Part shown: positions 8,154 to 16,425 of the stretch, piece after piece | Layout: each line of letters begins with the position of its first letter | Numbering within the stretch: position 1 is the first letter of the stretch | Assembly: GCA_946406585.1 (NCBI GenBank) | Contig: CAMJLI010000004.1 | Span: 1-43,377 of the forward strand | Direction: 5' to 3' | From: an uncultured Prevotellaceae bacterium | GTDB taxonomy: Bacteria > Bacteroidota > Bacteroidia > Bacteroidales > Bacteroidaceae | Length of the DNA: 43,377 nt | The notes under the pieces: model-generated | What the model was told of the DNA's origin: nothing | The model's input: the letters and a program-made list of their open reading frames with translations, nothing else | The model's database searches: none | Made by a program: the position numbers and the translations under genes

Positions 8154-9999
8154 ACTTCAAATGTTGGCTTTGTATCCTGGCTGCTTGCCGTTTTGAACTT
8201 TCCGACAATTCGCCCTTCATGTATTGCTCCATCATCAGCGAACCGATGGGCACGCCGAGTGTGGCACCAAAACCACCGTTTTCCACATATACACAGATGG
8301 CTATCTTGGGAGAATTCATGGGGGCAAATCCCATGAACACGGAATGGTCGCGCCCACGGTTTTGTGCCGTACCGGTCTTGCCGCAGACTTCATAGTCACG
8401 GCGGTTGGCACTGCGGCAAGTACCGCCAGTTACGGCGCGGCGCATGCCTCTGGCCACCAAGTCATAATAACGTGAGTCACCTACTTCTGTGTAGGCTTTG
8501 GTGTAATGTCTGCCCTTGTATGTGGAATCGATGTCCTGGTCTTCTATGCCCTTTACCACATGAGGAGTGATGAACCAACCACGATTGGCTATCGTGGCAC
8601 AAAGGTTGGCTATTTGCAGTGGCGTGAGGGTCACCTCGCCTTGACCAATGGAGATGCTTATCACGCCCAAGGCGTTCCAGCCTCTTTTGATGAATGCCTT
8701 GTCATAGTATGAGGCATTTGGAATCATGCCACGTTTCTCGCCCGGCAGGTCGATGCCCAATGGATATCCGAATCCCATGGTCACCATGTAGTCGCGCCAA
8801 GTATCCATGGCCTTTTGCAATGTGCCGTATTTCTTGTTGGTGAGCATGTAGTAAAGACCCCAGCAGAAAAAGCCGTTGCACGATGTGCCAATGGCGGGTA
8901 TCAGCGATAGTGGGGAGGGGTGCCCGTGGCATCCCACGCGCATTCCTCGGGTGACAAAACCGCGATGACATGGGTAACTGGTGGTGGAGTCGATGATTCC
9001 CTCGGAAAGAAAAGTGAGAGCCTGCCCGGGCTTGAAGGTGGAGCCGGGTGGGTATTGGCCCATGATGGCACGGTTGAGAAGTGGCTTCATGGGGTCTTTT
9101 GACATGGCTATGTGATTCTTGCCGCGTTGTCGGCCAATCATCATGCGGGGGTCGTATGATGGCGCAGACACCAGGCAGAGCACCTCACCCGTGGATGGCT
9201 CGATGGCAACAATGCTGCCGAGCTTGCCCTCCATTAGCTGCTCGCCAAGACGTTGAAGTTCTATGTCTATACCCAGTGTAAGTGCCTTGCCGGGAATGGG
9301 GTGCGTGTCGAATTTGCCATCTTGGTAGTTGCCTTGAATGCGCCCTTGGGCATCGCGTAGCAGGATTTGCACACCCTTCGTGCCTCGCAGCTCCTTCTCG
9401 TAATAGCGCTCCACGCCTATCTTGCCAATATAGTCGCCAGGCTGATAATATTTGTCGTTGTCAATGTCGTTCTGCGACACCTCTGCGACATCGCCGAGCA
9501 GAAGTGCAGCATTGGGGTATTCATATTGGCGAATGCTGCGTCGTTGTATGTAAAAACCAGGGAATTTATATATCTTCTCTTGGAAAACACTGAACTCTTG
9601 GTCTGAAAGTTGCGACATGAAGAGCTGCTGGGTGAAGCTGGAATAACCTGGGTTTTTCGAGCGGTCTTGAATGTCTTGCATTCGCTTGATGTAGTATTCC
9701 TTGGTGATGTTGAGAGCCTTGCATAGCTCTGTCGTGTCAAGGCGTGAACGCTGTTCGTTTACTATCACCATGATGTCGTATGACGGTTGGTTGTAAACAA
9801 GCAGTTTGCCGTTGCGGTCGGATATGATGCCGCGTGAGGGGAATTCCACTTTTTTCAAGAATGCATTGCTGTCGGCGTTGCGCTTGTAGTCGTCGCTCAT
9901 GATTTGCAATGTGAAAAGACGCACGATGTATATGGCCACTATGGCAATGGCCACTCCTCCAATGACATATTGTCGCTTTCCGAGCTCGTAGTCTTTCAT
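8134..9999 (-). CDS. mrdA: Penicillin-binding protein 2, elongation transpeptidase
   Basis: This 621-residue class B penicillin-binding protein cross-links peptidoglycan in the elongasome. The chosen start gives MKDYELGKRQ followed by one N-terminal membrane anchor (about residues 10-35). An upstream in-frame start would add 12 residues in front of the usual start and was not used. The PBP dimerisation domain follows. The transpeptidase domain carries all three active-site motifs: STFK with the nucleophilic Ser at about 320, SCN at about 373-375 and KTG at about 541-543. Length is normal for MrdA. It lies between mreD and rodA, the canonical position. Confidence 0.95.
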   Translation of the reverse strand: MKDYELGKRQYVIGGVAIAIVAIYIVRLFTLQIMSDDYKRNADSNAFLKKVEFPSRGIISDRNGKLLVYNQPSYDIMVIVNEQRSRLDTTELCKALNITKEYYIKRMQDIQDRSKNPGYSSFTQQLFMSQLSDQEFSVFQEKIYKFPGFYIQRRSIRQYEYPNAALLLGDVAEVSQNDIDNDKYYQPGDYIGKIGVERYYEKELRGTKGVQILLRDAQGRIQGNYQDGKFDTHPIPGKALTLGIDIELQRLGEQLMEGKLGSIVAIEPSTGEVLCLVSAPSYDPRMMIGRQRGKNHIAMSKDPMKPLLNRAIMGQYPPGSTFKPGQALTFLSEGIIDSTTSYPCHRGFVTRGMRVGCHGHPSPLSLIPAIGTSCNGFFCWGLYYMLTNKKYGTLQKAMDTWRDYMVTMGFGYPLGIDLPGEKRGMIPNASYYDKAFIKRGWNALGVISISIGQGEVTLTPLQIANLCATIANRGWFITPHVVKGIEDQDIDSTYKGRHYTKAYTEVGDSRYYDLVARGMRRAVTGGTCRSANRRDYEVCGKTGTAQNRGRDHSVFMGFAPMNSPKIAICVYVENGGFGATLGVPIGSLMMEQYMKGELSESSKRQAARIQSQHLKYGTKDR

Positions 10000-10047
10000 T
10001 TCATTCCCAATCTGTTGCGTGCAAAACCTCCTCAAGAGAGGGGCTTT

Positions 10048-10554
10048 TTAGCTCTTTTTATGCTTCAAGTTGTCGAAGACAAGTATGAGCAATATGGTAA
10101 TCATGGAACTGCCAATTATACATTCAAGCCATTGAAGCATGTTGATGAAACTGAACATTTCCAAAGTGTAGTAAGTCGTGCAGAAGATGGTAACAAGTAC
10201 CAAGGTGTAATTGATGAAAGGTTTCATGCCGATTGTAGACATCGACGGGATGAGGTCGTCTTCACCCTCGCGTATCATGAACAAATCCAGCAAGTAGGGT
10301 TGTGCCATTGCTGCCAATGTCATAGCTGCCGCTGTCACGCCAGGAGTGTTTGAAAACGTGTCGAGCAGCAGGCCCAATGAGAAGGCCCATATCATCTTTG
10401 CCCATTTTGCCATCCCCTTTTTCATCGTTATGACGAAATAGATGTAAAACATGGGCATGGCACAGCCGAAGAGTTGGAAGTGATTGAAAACAAACACTTG
10501 GAGTGCCAATAGAATGACAAAGAGCAGTGGCAGCCGTATCAGTTCGTAGTTCAT
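10048..10554 (-). CDS. mreD: Rod shape-determining protein MreD
   Basis: This 168-residue, very hydrophobic protein has about five predicted transmembrane helices and is the inner-membrane MreD component of the elongasome. Sequence conservation in MreD is low; the assignment rests on length, hydrophobicity, the short LFGCAMPMFYIYF-type segment and its position between mreC and mrdA. The mreC stop codon directly abuts the mreD start with no spacer, so the two are surely cotranscribed and probably translationally coupled. Confidence 0.9.
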   Translation of the reverse strand: MNYELIRLPLLFVILLALQVFVFNHFQLFGCAMPMFYIYFVITMKKGMAKWAKMIWAFSLGLLLDTFSNTPGVTAAAMTLAAMAQPYLLDLFMIREGEDDLIPSMSTIGMKPFINYTLVLVTIFCTTYYTLEMFSFINMLQWLECIIGSSMITILLILVFDNLKHKKS

Positions 10555-11427
10555 CTACTGGTTTCTTTGAATCTTTAGCGAGTCTGTGGCTTGGCGTAGC
10601 AGGTTCAGGCGCTCATTCACGGCGGCGTCATCAATGACACTGACTTCGCGAAGATTGCCAAAATCGGTGGAGAGTTTGATTTCAAGCCTGTAGGATAGGC
10701 CGTCCTCAGAGTCGTGAGAGTCTATTACGTGTCCTACAAGGACACCTGGAGGGAACAGCGACGAGTATCCACTGGTGACGATGGTGTCGCCTTTTTCAAA
10801 TTGTGCATGGCGTGGGATGTCATCAACAAATGCAATGTCGGTGGCGCCACCTTTCCAGTGCAGATACCCAAAATAGCCGTGCCCTTGTATGGCACAGCTG
10901 ATGTTGGAGTGCATGTTCAGCACCGGTATGACGATGGCATAATGTCTTGAAGCCTTGTAAACCACCCCAACCACTCCGTTGCCACAAGCCACCCCCATGT
11001 CTTCATGTACACCGTTGATGTAGCCCTTGTCGATGGTTATGAGGTTGTCTGTCTTGTTGAGAGAATTGCCTATCACCTTGGCATTGATGAGCTTGTATTC
11101 GCCAAGTTGGGGTATTGGCAGGGAGTCTACATAGGTGCTGTCGTGCCTCATGCGCTCTTCTGCCAGCAATTCCTTGGTCAACCATAGTTCGCGCTCCAGC
11201 ATGAGATTTCTTTCACTTAACTCTTGGTTGGTTGTGCCTTGGGTCATAAACGACTTCATCTTGGAGTCTACTTCAAGGCCCATCCCGGTCAGATAGTTGG
11301 CCGAGGTGAACCATACGCTGCCCTGATAGCTGTTGTATTGGAATATCAGCACAAGGCTAACGACCTCCAAGAGCACGAACACCAGCCAGTAGTTGTATTT
11401 CTTTAGAAATTCTACCAGATTGCGCAT
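10555..11427 (-). CDS. mreC: Rod shape-determining protein MreC
   Basis: This 290-residue protein is the periplasmic scaffold that links MreB to PBP2. It has one N-terminal transmembrane helix (about residues 12-32), a coiled-coil segment (about 60-100, rich in Glu/Leu) and then the MreC beta-barrel domains. Family motifs include ITIDKGYINGVHEDMGV, GVVGVVYKASRHYAIV and DTIVTSGYSSLFPPGVLVG. The gene starts 10 bp after mreB ends and abuts mreD, as expected for mreBCD. Confidence 0.94.
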   Translation of the reverse strand: MRNLVEFLKKYNYWLVFVLLEVVSLVLIFQYNSYQGSVWFTSANYLTGMGLEVDSKMKSFMTQGTTNQELSERNLMLERELWLTKELLAEERMRHDSTYVDSLPIPQLGEYKLINAKVIGNSLNKTDNLITIDKGYINGVHEDMGVACGNGVVGVVYKASRHYAIVIPVLNMHSNISCAIQGHGYFGYLHWKGGATDIAFVDDIPRHAQFEKGDTIVTSGYSSLFPPGVLVGHVIDSHDSEDGLSYRLEIKLSTDFGNLREVSVIDDAAVNERLNLLRQATDSLKIQRNQ

Positions 11428-11437
11428 GTCGTGACCT

Positions 11438-12460
11438 TTATCTTATAAGGAAAGAGTATTTGTCTACGTTCTTCAAAGCCTTGCCGGCACCTTTTGCCAC
11501 GCTATGCAGTGGGTCGTCTGCGATGTGGAATGGTATTTGGATCTTGTCGTACAAACGCTTGTCAAGACCTCGCAGCAATGCACCGCCACCAGTGAGGTAG
11601 ATACCGTTGTGTACTATGTCGGCATACAGCTCTGGTGGTGTCTTTTCCAATGCGGCGAGAACGGCGTTTTCTATCTTTGCCACCGTCTTGTCGATGCAGT
11701 GTGCTATTTCTTGGTAGCATACGGGCACTTCCATTGGCAGTGCTGTGATGCGGTTGGGGCCATGCACGATGTAGTCTTCTGGGGCTTCATCGCCCAAGTC
11801 TGTAAGTGCAGAACCTACGTGTATCTTTATGCGCTCTGCCATGCGCTCACCCACCTTGAGGTTGTGCTGGCGGCTCATGTATTCTTGAATGTCGGCTGTC
11901 AGTTCGTCGCCGGCAACACGGATGGAGTTGTTGGATACTATGCCGCCGAGAGAGATGACTGCTATCTCGGTGCTGCCGCCGCCTATGTCAACTATCATGT
12001 TGCCTTCTGGGGCTTCAACGTCTATTCCGATGCCGATGGCTGCTGCCATGGGTTCGAATATCAGGTAAACGTCGCGACCATCAGCATGTTCGGCGGAGTC
12101 GCGCACGGCGCGTAGCTCTACCTCGGTGGAACCTGATGGAACACCAATTACCATTCGAAGCGATGGTGAGAAGAAGCGACTTCCTGTGTGCACCATCTTG
12201 ATGAGGCCTCTCATCATTTGCTCGCAAGCGGAAAAGTCGGCTATCACACCGTCACGAAGTGGCCTGACGGTACGTATGTTGTCATGTGTCTTCTCATACA
12301 TCAACTTGGCTTTCTCGCCTACGGCCATTATCTTGTCTGTACGTTTGTCGATGGCAACGACCGATGGTTCGTCCACCACAATCTTGTCATCGCTGATGAT
12401 GATGGTGTTGGCCGTGCCAAGGTCCATGGCTATTTCTCTTATGAATGAAAAAAATCCCAT
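11438..12460 (-). CDS. mreB: Rod shape-determining actin homologue MreB
   Basis: This 340-residue actin-family ATPase forms membrane-associated filaments that orient cell-wall synthesis. MDLGTANTII is the phosphate-1 motif, IVDIGGGSTEIAVISLGG the phosphate-2 motif, and LTGGGALLRGLDKRL the adenosine motif. Length is typical. The N-terminal MGFFSFIREI could be a short amphipathic membrane-binding helix. It lies 78 bp downstream of purH on the same strand. I see no TAnnTTTG box in that gap, so transcription probably comes from the purH promoter. Confidence 0.96.
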   Translation of the reverse strand: MGFFSFIREIAMDLGTANTIIISDDKIVVDEPSVVAIDKRTDKIMAVGEKAKLMYEKTHDNIRTVRPLRDGVIADFSACEQMMRGLIKMVHTGSRFFSPSLRMVIGVPSGSTEVELRAVRDSAEHADGRDVYLIFEPMAAAIGIGIDVEAPEGNMIVDIGGGSTEIAVISLGGIVSNNSIRVAGDELTADIQEYMSRQHNLKVGERMAERIKIHVGSALTDLGDEAPEDYIVHGPNRITALPMEVPVCYQEIAHCIDKTVAKIENAVLAALEKTPPELYADIVHNGIYLTGGGALLRGLDKRLYDKIQIPFHIADDPLHSVAKGAGKALKNVDKYSFLIR

Positions 12461-12538
12461 TTTTTAAGTTTTAACAAATCATTTGTGGATGTCTCGGATT
12501 GCAAGTGCGACAGTCGTGGCTGCTCTTGCACCGCTTGT

Positions 12539-13138
12539 TTATTCTTCTCCTGAAAACCATGAGTGTATGGCTGTGTCATAATGGCTGCTTACGCCAAAGG
12601 CACGTGTTGCCAGCAGCCGGCGCTCTTCCAGGCTGGTGGATGGGCCATTCTTGCGCAACATTTCTACCAATACGCTGTATTCGGCTTTGCTTGGGACGAT
12701 GACAACGTCGTTGAAATTCTTGGCAGCCGCCCTAATGAGGGATATGCCGCCTATGTCTATTTTCTCAATAATGTCTGCTGAGGATGCTCCACTTGCCACC
12801 GTATCTTCAAACGGATACAAATCTACTACGACAAGGTCTATTTCAGGAATGTCGTATGCCTGCATCTGTTCGCGGTCGCCTTCGTTGTCACGACGGCCAA
12901 GGATGCCGCCAAACACTTTGGGATGAAGGGTCTTCACCCTGCCACCAAGGATGGACGGATATGTTGTCAGGCTTTCCACAGTCTGGCATTCATAACCCAA
13001 TGACTCGATGAATTGTTGTGTACCTCCCGTTGAGAGGAATTTCACACCACCTGCGTGAAGTTCGGCAAGCAGTTCTTCCAGTCCGTCTTTGTGGAATACA
13101 GAAATAAGTGCGGTTTTTATTGTCTTGTTTCGTGTCAT
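12539..13138 (-). CDS. purH: IMP cyclohydrolase domain of PurH, standalone
   Basis: This 199-residue protein corresponds only to the N-terminal MGS-like IMP cyclohydrolase half of PurH, which closes FAICAR to IMP. The start MTRNKTIKTALISVFHKDGLE and motifs LSTGGTQQFIESLG, GGRVKTLHPKVFGGIL, VVVDLYPFEDT and IEKIDIGGISLIRAAAKN are clear. A normal bacterial PurH continues for another ~310 residues with the AICAR formyltransferase domain. Here the frame ends with a TAA after FSGEE, and mreB starts 78 bp later, so the second domain is not encoded here. The formyltransferase step must come from another gene. The gene has its own -7 box and heads the mre operon. Confidence 0.9.
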   Translation of the reverse strand: MTRNKTIKTALISVFHKDGLEELLAELHAGGVKFLSTGGTQQFIESLGYECQTVESLTTYPSILGGRVKTLHPKVFGGILGRRDNEGDREQMQAYDIPEIDLVVVDLYPFEDTVASGASSADIIEKIDIGGISLIRAAAKNFNDVVIVPSKAEYSVLVEMLRKNGPSTSLEERRLLATRAFGVSSHYDTAIHSWFSGEE

Positions 13139-13163
13139 TTTACCTTAGTTTTGAATTAGGGTG

Positions 13164-13196
13164 CAAAGTTACTAAAAATGGGTGTATACATTGCAA
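13164..13196 (-). promoter_or_regulatory. Promoter of purH-mreBCD-mrdA-rodA
   Basis: On the minus strand TAACTTTG (13164-13171) matches TAnnTTTG, 25 bp upstream of the purH start. A TTG (13194-13196) lies 22 bp further upstream, slightly longer than the usual spacing to the -33 box. Confidence 0.65.
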
Positions 13197-13230
13197 GTTT
13201 ATCACACTTTTTTATTTTTTCATTTGATTA

Positions 13231-13261
13231 TTTGATTTATGTTATTTTTATGTTAATTTTG
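13231..13261 (+). promoter_or_regulatory. Promoter of the purN-pdxK fusion gene
   Basis: TTTG (13231-13234) and TAATTTTG (13254-13261) are separated by 19 bp, a near-ideal Bacteroidetes -33/-7 pair. Transcription would leave an untranslated leader of roughly 115 nt before the ATG at 13386. The promoter lies back-to-back with that of purH, so both purine genes could share control. Confidence 0.75.
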
Positions 13262-13385
13262 CAACCCAAATGATTTTTAAGCATTTTCGCTTGACTTGTC
13301 CAACCCGTTTTTACAATATATGACAAATGGAGGTGAAATCTGTCAAGGAATGCTGTTTTTCTTTATTAATGATACTTTGGTAAGT

Positions 13386-14801
13386 ATGGGAAAAGTCAAC
13401 GTTGCCGTTTTTGTTTCGGGCAGTGGAAGCAATTTTGAGAATATTGTAGAGTATTTCAAAGACTCTGATATTGTGGATGTTGCATTGATGGTTAGCAGCA
13501 GGTCTGATTGCATGGCCATGGAGCGCGCCAAGCGTCTTGGCATTCCTGCGGCTGTGGTTGGCAAAGCCGATCTGGCACGTCGCGACATCGTGGAGCCCAT
13601 GCTTGTCAAGTATGGTATTCGCATGATTGTTCTTGCTGGTTTCCTGCCAATGGTTCCCGACTATCTGATTGACATGTTTCCGAGGCGGATAATCAACATA
13701 CATCCAGCTTTGCTGCCGAAACATGGTGGCAAAGGAATGTGGGGGCACCATGTACACGAGGCTGTGAAAGCTGCTGGCGACACGGAAACTGGCATTACCA
13801 TTCACTATGTGACTCCTGTGTGCGATGGTGGAGAAATCATCTCACAGTATGCAGTGAAGTTGTCTCCGGATGACACGGTGGATGACATTGCTGCCAAAGG
13901 ACATGTGTTGGAAATGAGGCATTATCCGCATGTGGTGGAGCAGGTGGCAAGGCAGGTGGCACGTGAAGACCAGACTGCCATGTTGTCGAGAAAGCAGATA
14001 TTGCTAATCAATGACATGGCTGGTTATGGCAAGGTGGCCACTGCTGCCATGTTGCCCATATTGTCGTATATGGGACTTCCTGTGTATAATCTTCCTACTG
14101 CATTGGTTTCCAACACGTTGGATTATGGTACTTTTAATATTCTCGACACCACGGACTATATCACCGGGGTTTTCCCTGTATGGAAGAAACTGGGCTTCAG
14201 TTTTGATGCCATCTCCACGGGATTCATCGCTTCCGAGAGACAGGCCCGGATAGTGTCGGAATATTGCAAGGAGCAAGCAGCCAATGGAACGGTGATTTTC
14301 GTGGACCCCATCATGGGTGATGAGGGGAAACTGTATAATGGCGTCACACCTTCCACCATACGCAGCATGCTTGAGATGATATCGGTGGCTCATCTCATTT
14401 TCCCCAATTACACCGAGGCGTGTTATCTTGCCGGAATGGAGTACAAGTTGGATGGCGTGTCTCAAGAGGAAGGTCGTGCCATCATCGACAAGTTGAGGCA
14501 AGTAGGAGCAAAGTCGGTGGTTGTGACCAGCATGCTGGTGGATGGCAAGCATTGTGTGATGGGATACAACCATGTGAAAGACGAGTATTTCAACCTTGAA
14601 TATACGGAGATTCCAGTCCATTTCCCTGGGACGGGCGACATCTTTTCGGCTGTGCTGATAGGTCATCTCCTAAAGGAGGAGCCATTGGAGGCAAGCACGC
14701 GCAAGGCGATGGATGCCGTTGCGATGCTTATAGAGCTTAACAAGCATAATGTGGACAAGAACAGGGGTATCCCATTGGAAAATTTCCTGAATGTCTTGTA
14801 A
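13386..14801 (+). CDS. PurN glycinamide ribonucleotide formyltransferase fused to pyridoxal/pyridoxamine kinase
   Basis: One 471-residue frame carries two enzymes. Residues 1-195 are PurN, which formylates GAR with 10-formyl-THF in purine synthesis: VFVSGSGSNFENIV binds phosphate, and the catalytic triad is N104 and H106 in INIHPALLP and D147 in CDGGEII. From about residue 200 a ribokinase-superfamily PdxK/PdxY-like kinase follows: QILLINDMAGYGK at its start, YNLPTALVSNT, VDPIMGD, FPNYTEACYLAG, and the catalytic GTGD within HFPGTGDIFSAV. It probably makes pyridoxal 5'-phosphate. The ATG at 13386 is chosen because MGKVNVAVFVSG is the standard PurN start and the upstream 30 codons look untranslated. 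An internal ATG at 13980 could allow separate kinase translation. The fusion is unusual; a single-base error near the junction could have created it. Confidence 0.88.
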   Translation: MGKVNVAVFVSGSGSNFENIVEYFKDSDIVDVALMVSSRSDCMAMERAKRLGIPAAVVGKADLARRDIVEPMLVKYGIRMIVLAGFLPMVPDYLIDMFPRRIINIHPALLPKHGGKGMWGHHVHEAVKAAGDTETGITIHYVTPVCDGGEIISQYAVKLSPDDTVDDIAAKGHVLEMRHYPHVVEQVARQVAREDQTAMLSRKQILLINDMAGYGKVATAAMLPILSYMGLPVYNLPTALVSNTLDYGTFNILDTTDYITGVFPVWKKLGFSFDAISTGFIASERQARIVSEYCKEQAANGTVIFVDPIMGDEGKLYNGVTPSTIRSMLEMISVAHLIFPNYTEACYLAGMEYKLDGVSQEEGRAIIDKLRQVGAKSVVVTSMLVDGKHCVMGYNHVKDEYFNLEYTEIPVHFPGTGDIFSAVLIGHLLKEEPLEASTRKAMDAVAMLIELNKHNVDKNRGIPLENFLNVL

Positions 14802-14804
14802 TTG

Positions 14805-16421
14805 TCATTTCCATGGGCATGGGCTATGGAAAGTCATGATTTTTTTTGTTACGGGATGCGTGATTGTAAGTTGTGATGCATGAAGGTACAGCCGGTCGGC
14901 CGGAGTGCCGTAAAGCGTGTCGCCAAGGATGGGGGTTCCAAGACCATCGTGGTGAGCGCAATGTACTCGCAATTGATGGGTGCGCCCTGTATGTGGCTGA
15001 AGGACAACGTCGCGTGAGCCCGTTCTTGTGTATGTGGTTGCTGCTGGCTTGCCATGTATGGGGTCTGCCATCTGCCTTGGACGGTCGAGTGGGTCGGGAC
15101 GTAGGGGGATGCTGATGGTGCCTTCGTCTGCGACAGTTGCAGGCAAGTCGTGCTCAAGTCTTGCCATATAAGTCTTTTTCACTTTGCGATGGTTGAATTG
15201 TGCTTGCAAGTCCTGGTGTGTTTGTTTGGTCTTTGCAACGAGCAACAGTCCCGAGGTGCTCATGTCCAATCTGTGAACGATGAGTGGCCCTTCTGCTTCT
15301 GGACAGTGGCATTTCACAAAGTCGTATACAGATGTGGATTCTTGCTTTCCAGGTACCGAAAGCATGCCGGCGGGTTTGTCCACCACAATCAGCCATTCGT
15401 CTTCGTAAACAATATTTGGTATGGCCTCGACAGCCTTTTCGTGTATGTTCTCTTCCACGTCGAGTCCTTGGAGCATGAAGTTGAGTATGGGCAGGCATTT
15501 GCCACGACAGGCAGGATAGGAGTGCATGTGTTTTCTAATTTCCCCTTTTGGAGACTTGCCCCACCAAAATTCAGCAATGCAGAGTGGGTGCATCTTGTGG
15601 ATGAATGCGTATTGCAACAGTTTGGGTGCACAGCATTCGCCACTTCCCGAAGGAGGGATGGGGGTGGACGTGGATGCGAAGATGTCGAGCAGGTTGCGTT
15701 CTTCTCCTTTTGCGTTTCTCATGACAAAATGGCTGAAGAGCCATTGCTGCAAGGCGTCCGATCTCTGTTGGCGCTCCTTTTTCAGCCTTCTGATTTCGTC
15801 CTCTTTGTTCTCTATTATGGCCTCTTGCTGTGCCATGCGCTGATTGTGGTGTTGCCGCTTTCGGTGTAGTTCGGCTTTCATCCATTGGCTCTCTCGTTGC
15901 ATGGCAGCCATGGTTTCAGCATCGGGAGTGGTTGTCTGCCTGATGGTGTCGCGCCTTTTCTTGGCTTCTTCCATTTTGGCTTTCCATCCCATGAGGTCAT
16001 TGTCCCTCTCTTTTTGCATTTTTCGCAGAAGTTTTTTTGCTTGAATGTAGGATGGGTGCCCTTCAAGCATCTTCACCTTTGAACTTATGGCAGATATGGC
16101 ATTTTCTTCTTGCTTGAAATAGCCCTCAGGCTGTAGGAAGTCGAAGACAGGTGGCACAAAGTAATCCCAGTCGTTGCGGTCGGCGAGCAATCCGGAAAAG
16201 GCTGCGAGAAAGCCCAGATTGCCGCTTTCGTCTTCCACCACGAGCACACCGAACATCTTGCCGTTGCTTATTTCCTCTTGCCATTCTCTCATGCAGAGCA
16301 GATGTTGCTCCACTTCTTCCATCGCTCTGAGACACAGCGGATGAGGTATGTAGCCCATCGGGTTGTTGAATTTTTCAGGATGGGCAATAGAGGAGTCAAG
16401 TGGATGCAGCCTTGTGGTCAT
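14805..16421 (-). CDS. RluA-family pseudouridine synthase with coiled-coil N-terminal extension
   Basis: This 538-residue cytoplasmic enzyme isomerises uridine to pseudouridine in rRNA and/or tRNA. The C-terminal RluA domain begins near residue 337 (IVYEDEWLIVVDKPAGMLSVPG), with catalytic D386 in HRLDMSTSGLLLVAK and the end motif GRTHQLRVHCAH. The first ~320 residues are an extension seen in a subset of RluA proteins in Bacteroidetes and some Gammaproteobacteria. It includes a long charged coiled coil at about 110-225 and a Cys-containing stretch (C263, C264, C281, C305, C309) that might bind metal. The exact target uridine cannot be read from sequence. The gene converges with the purN fusion (3-bp gap) and begins 4 bp after the upstream hydrolase gene stops, so it is cotranscribed with it. 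Confidence 0.9.
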   Translation of the reverse strand: MTTRLHPLDSSIAHPEKFNNPMGYIPHPLCLRAMEEVEQHLLCMREWQEEISNGKMFGVLVVEDESGNLGFLAAFSGLLADRNDWDYFVPPVFDFLQPEGYFKQEENAISAISSKVKMLEGHPSYIQAKKLLRKMQKERDNDLMGWKAKMEEAKKRRDTIRQTTTPDAETMAAMQRESQWMKAELHRKRQHHNQRMAQQEAIIENKEDEIRRLKKERQQRSDALQQWLFSHFVMRNAKGEERNLLDIFASTSTPIPPSGSGECCAPKLLQYAFIHKMHPLCIAEFWWGKSPKGEIRKHMHSYPACRGKCLPILNFMLQGLDVEENIHEKAVEAIPNIVYEDEWLIVVDKPAGMLSVPGKQESTSVYDFVKCHCPEAEGPLIVHRLDMSTSGLLLVAKTKQTHQDLQAQFNHRKVKKTYMARLEHDLPATVADEGTISIPLRPDPLDRPRQMADPIHGKPAATTYTRTGSRDVVLQPHTGRTHQLRVHCAHHDGLGTPILGDTLYGTPADRLYLHASQLTITHPVTKKIMTFHSPCPWK

Positions 16422-16425
16422 GTCA

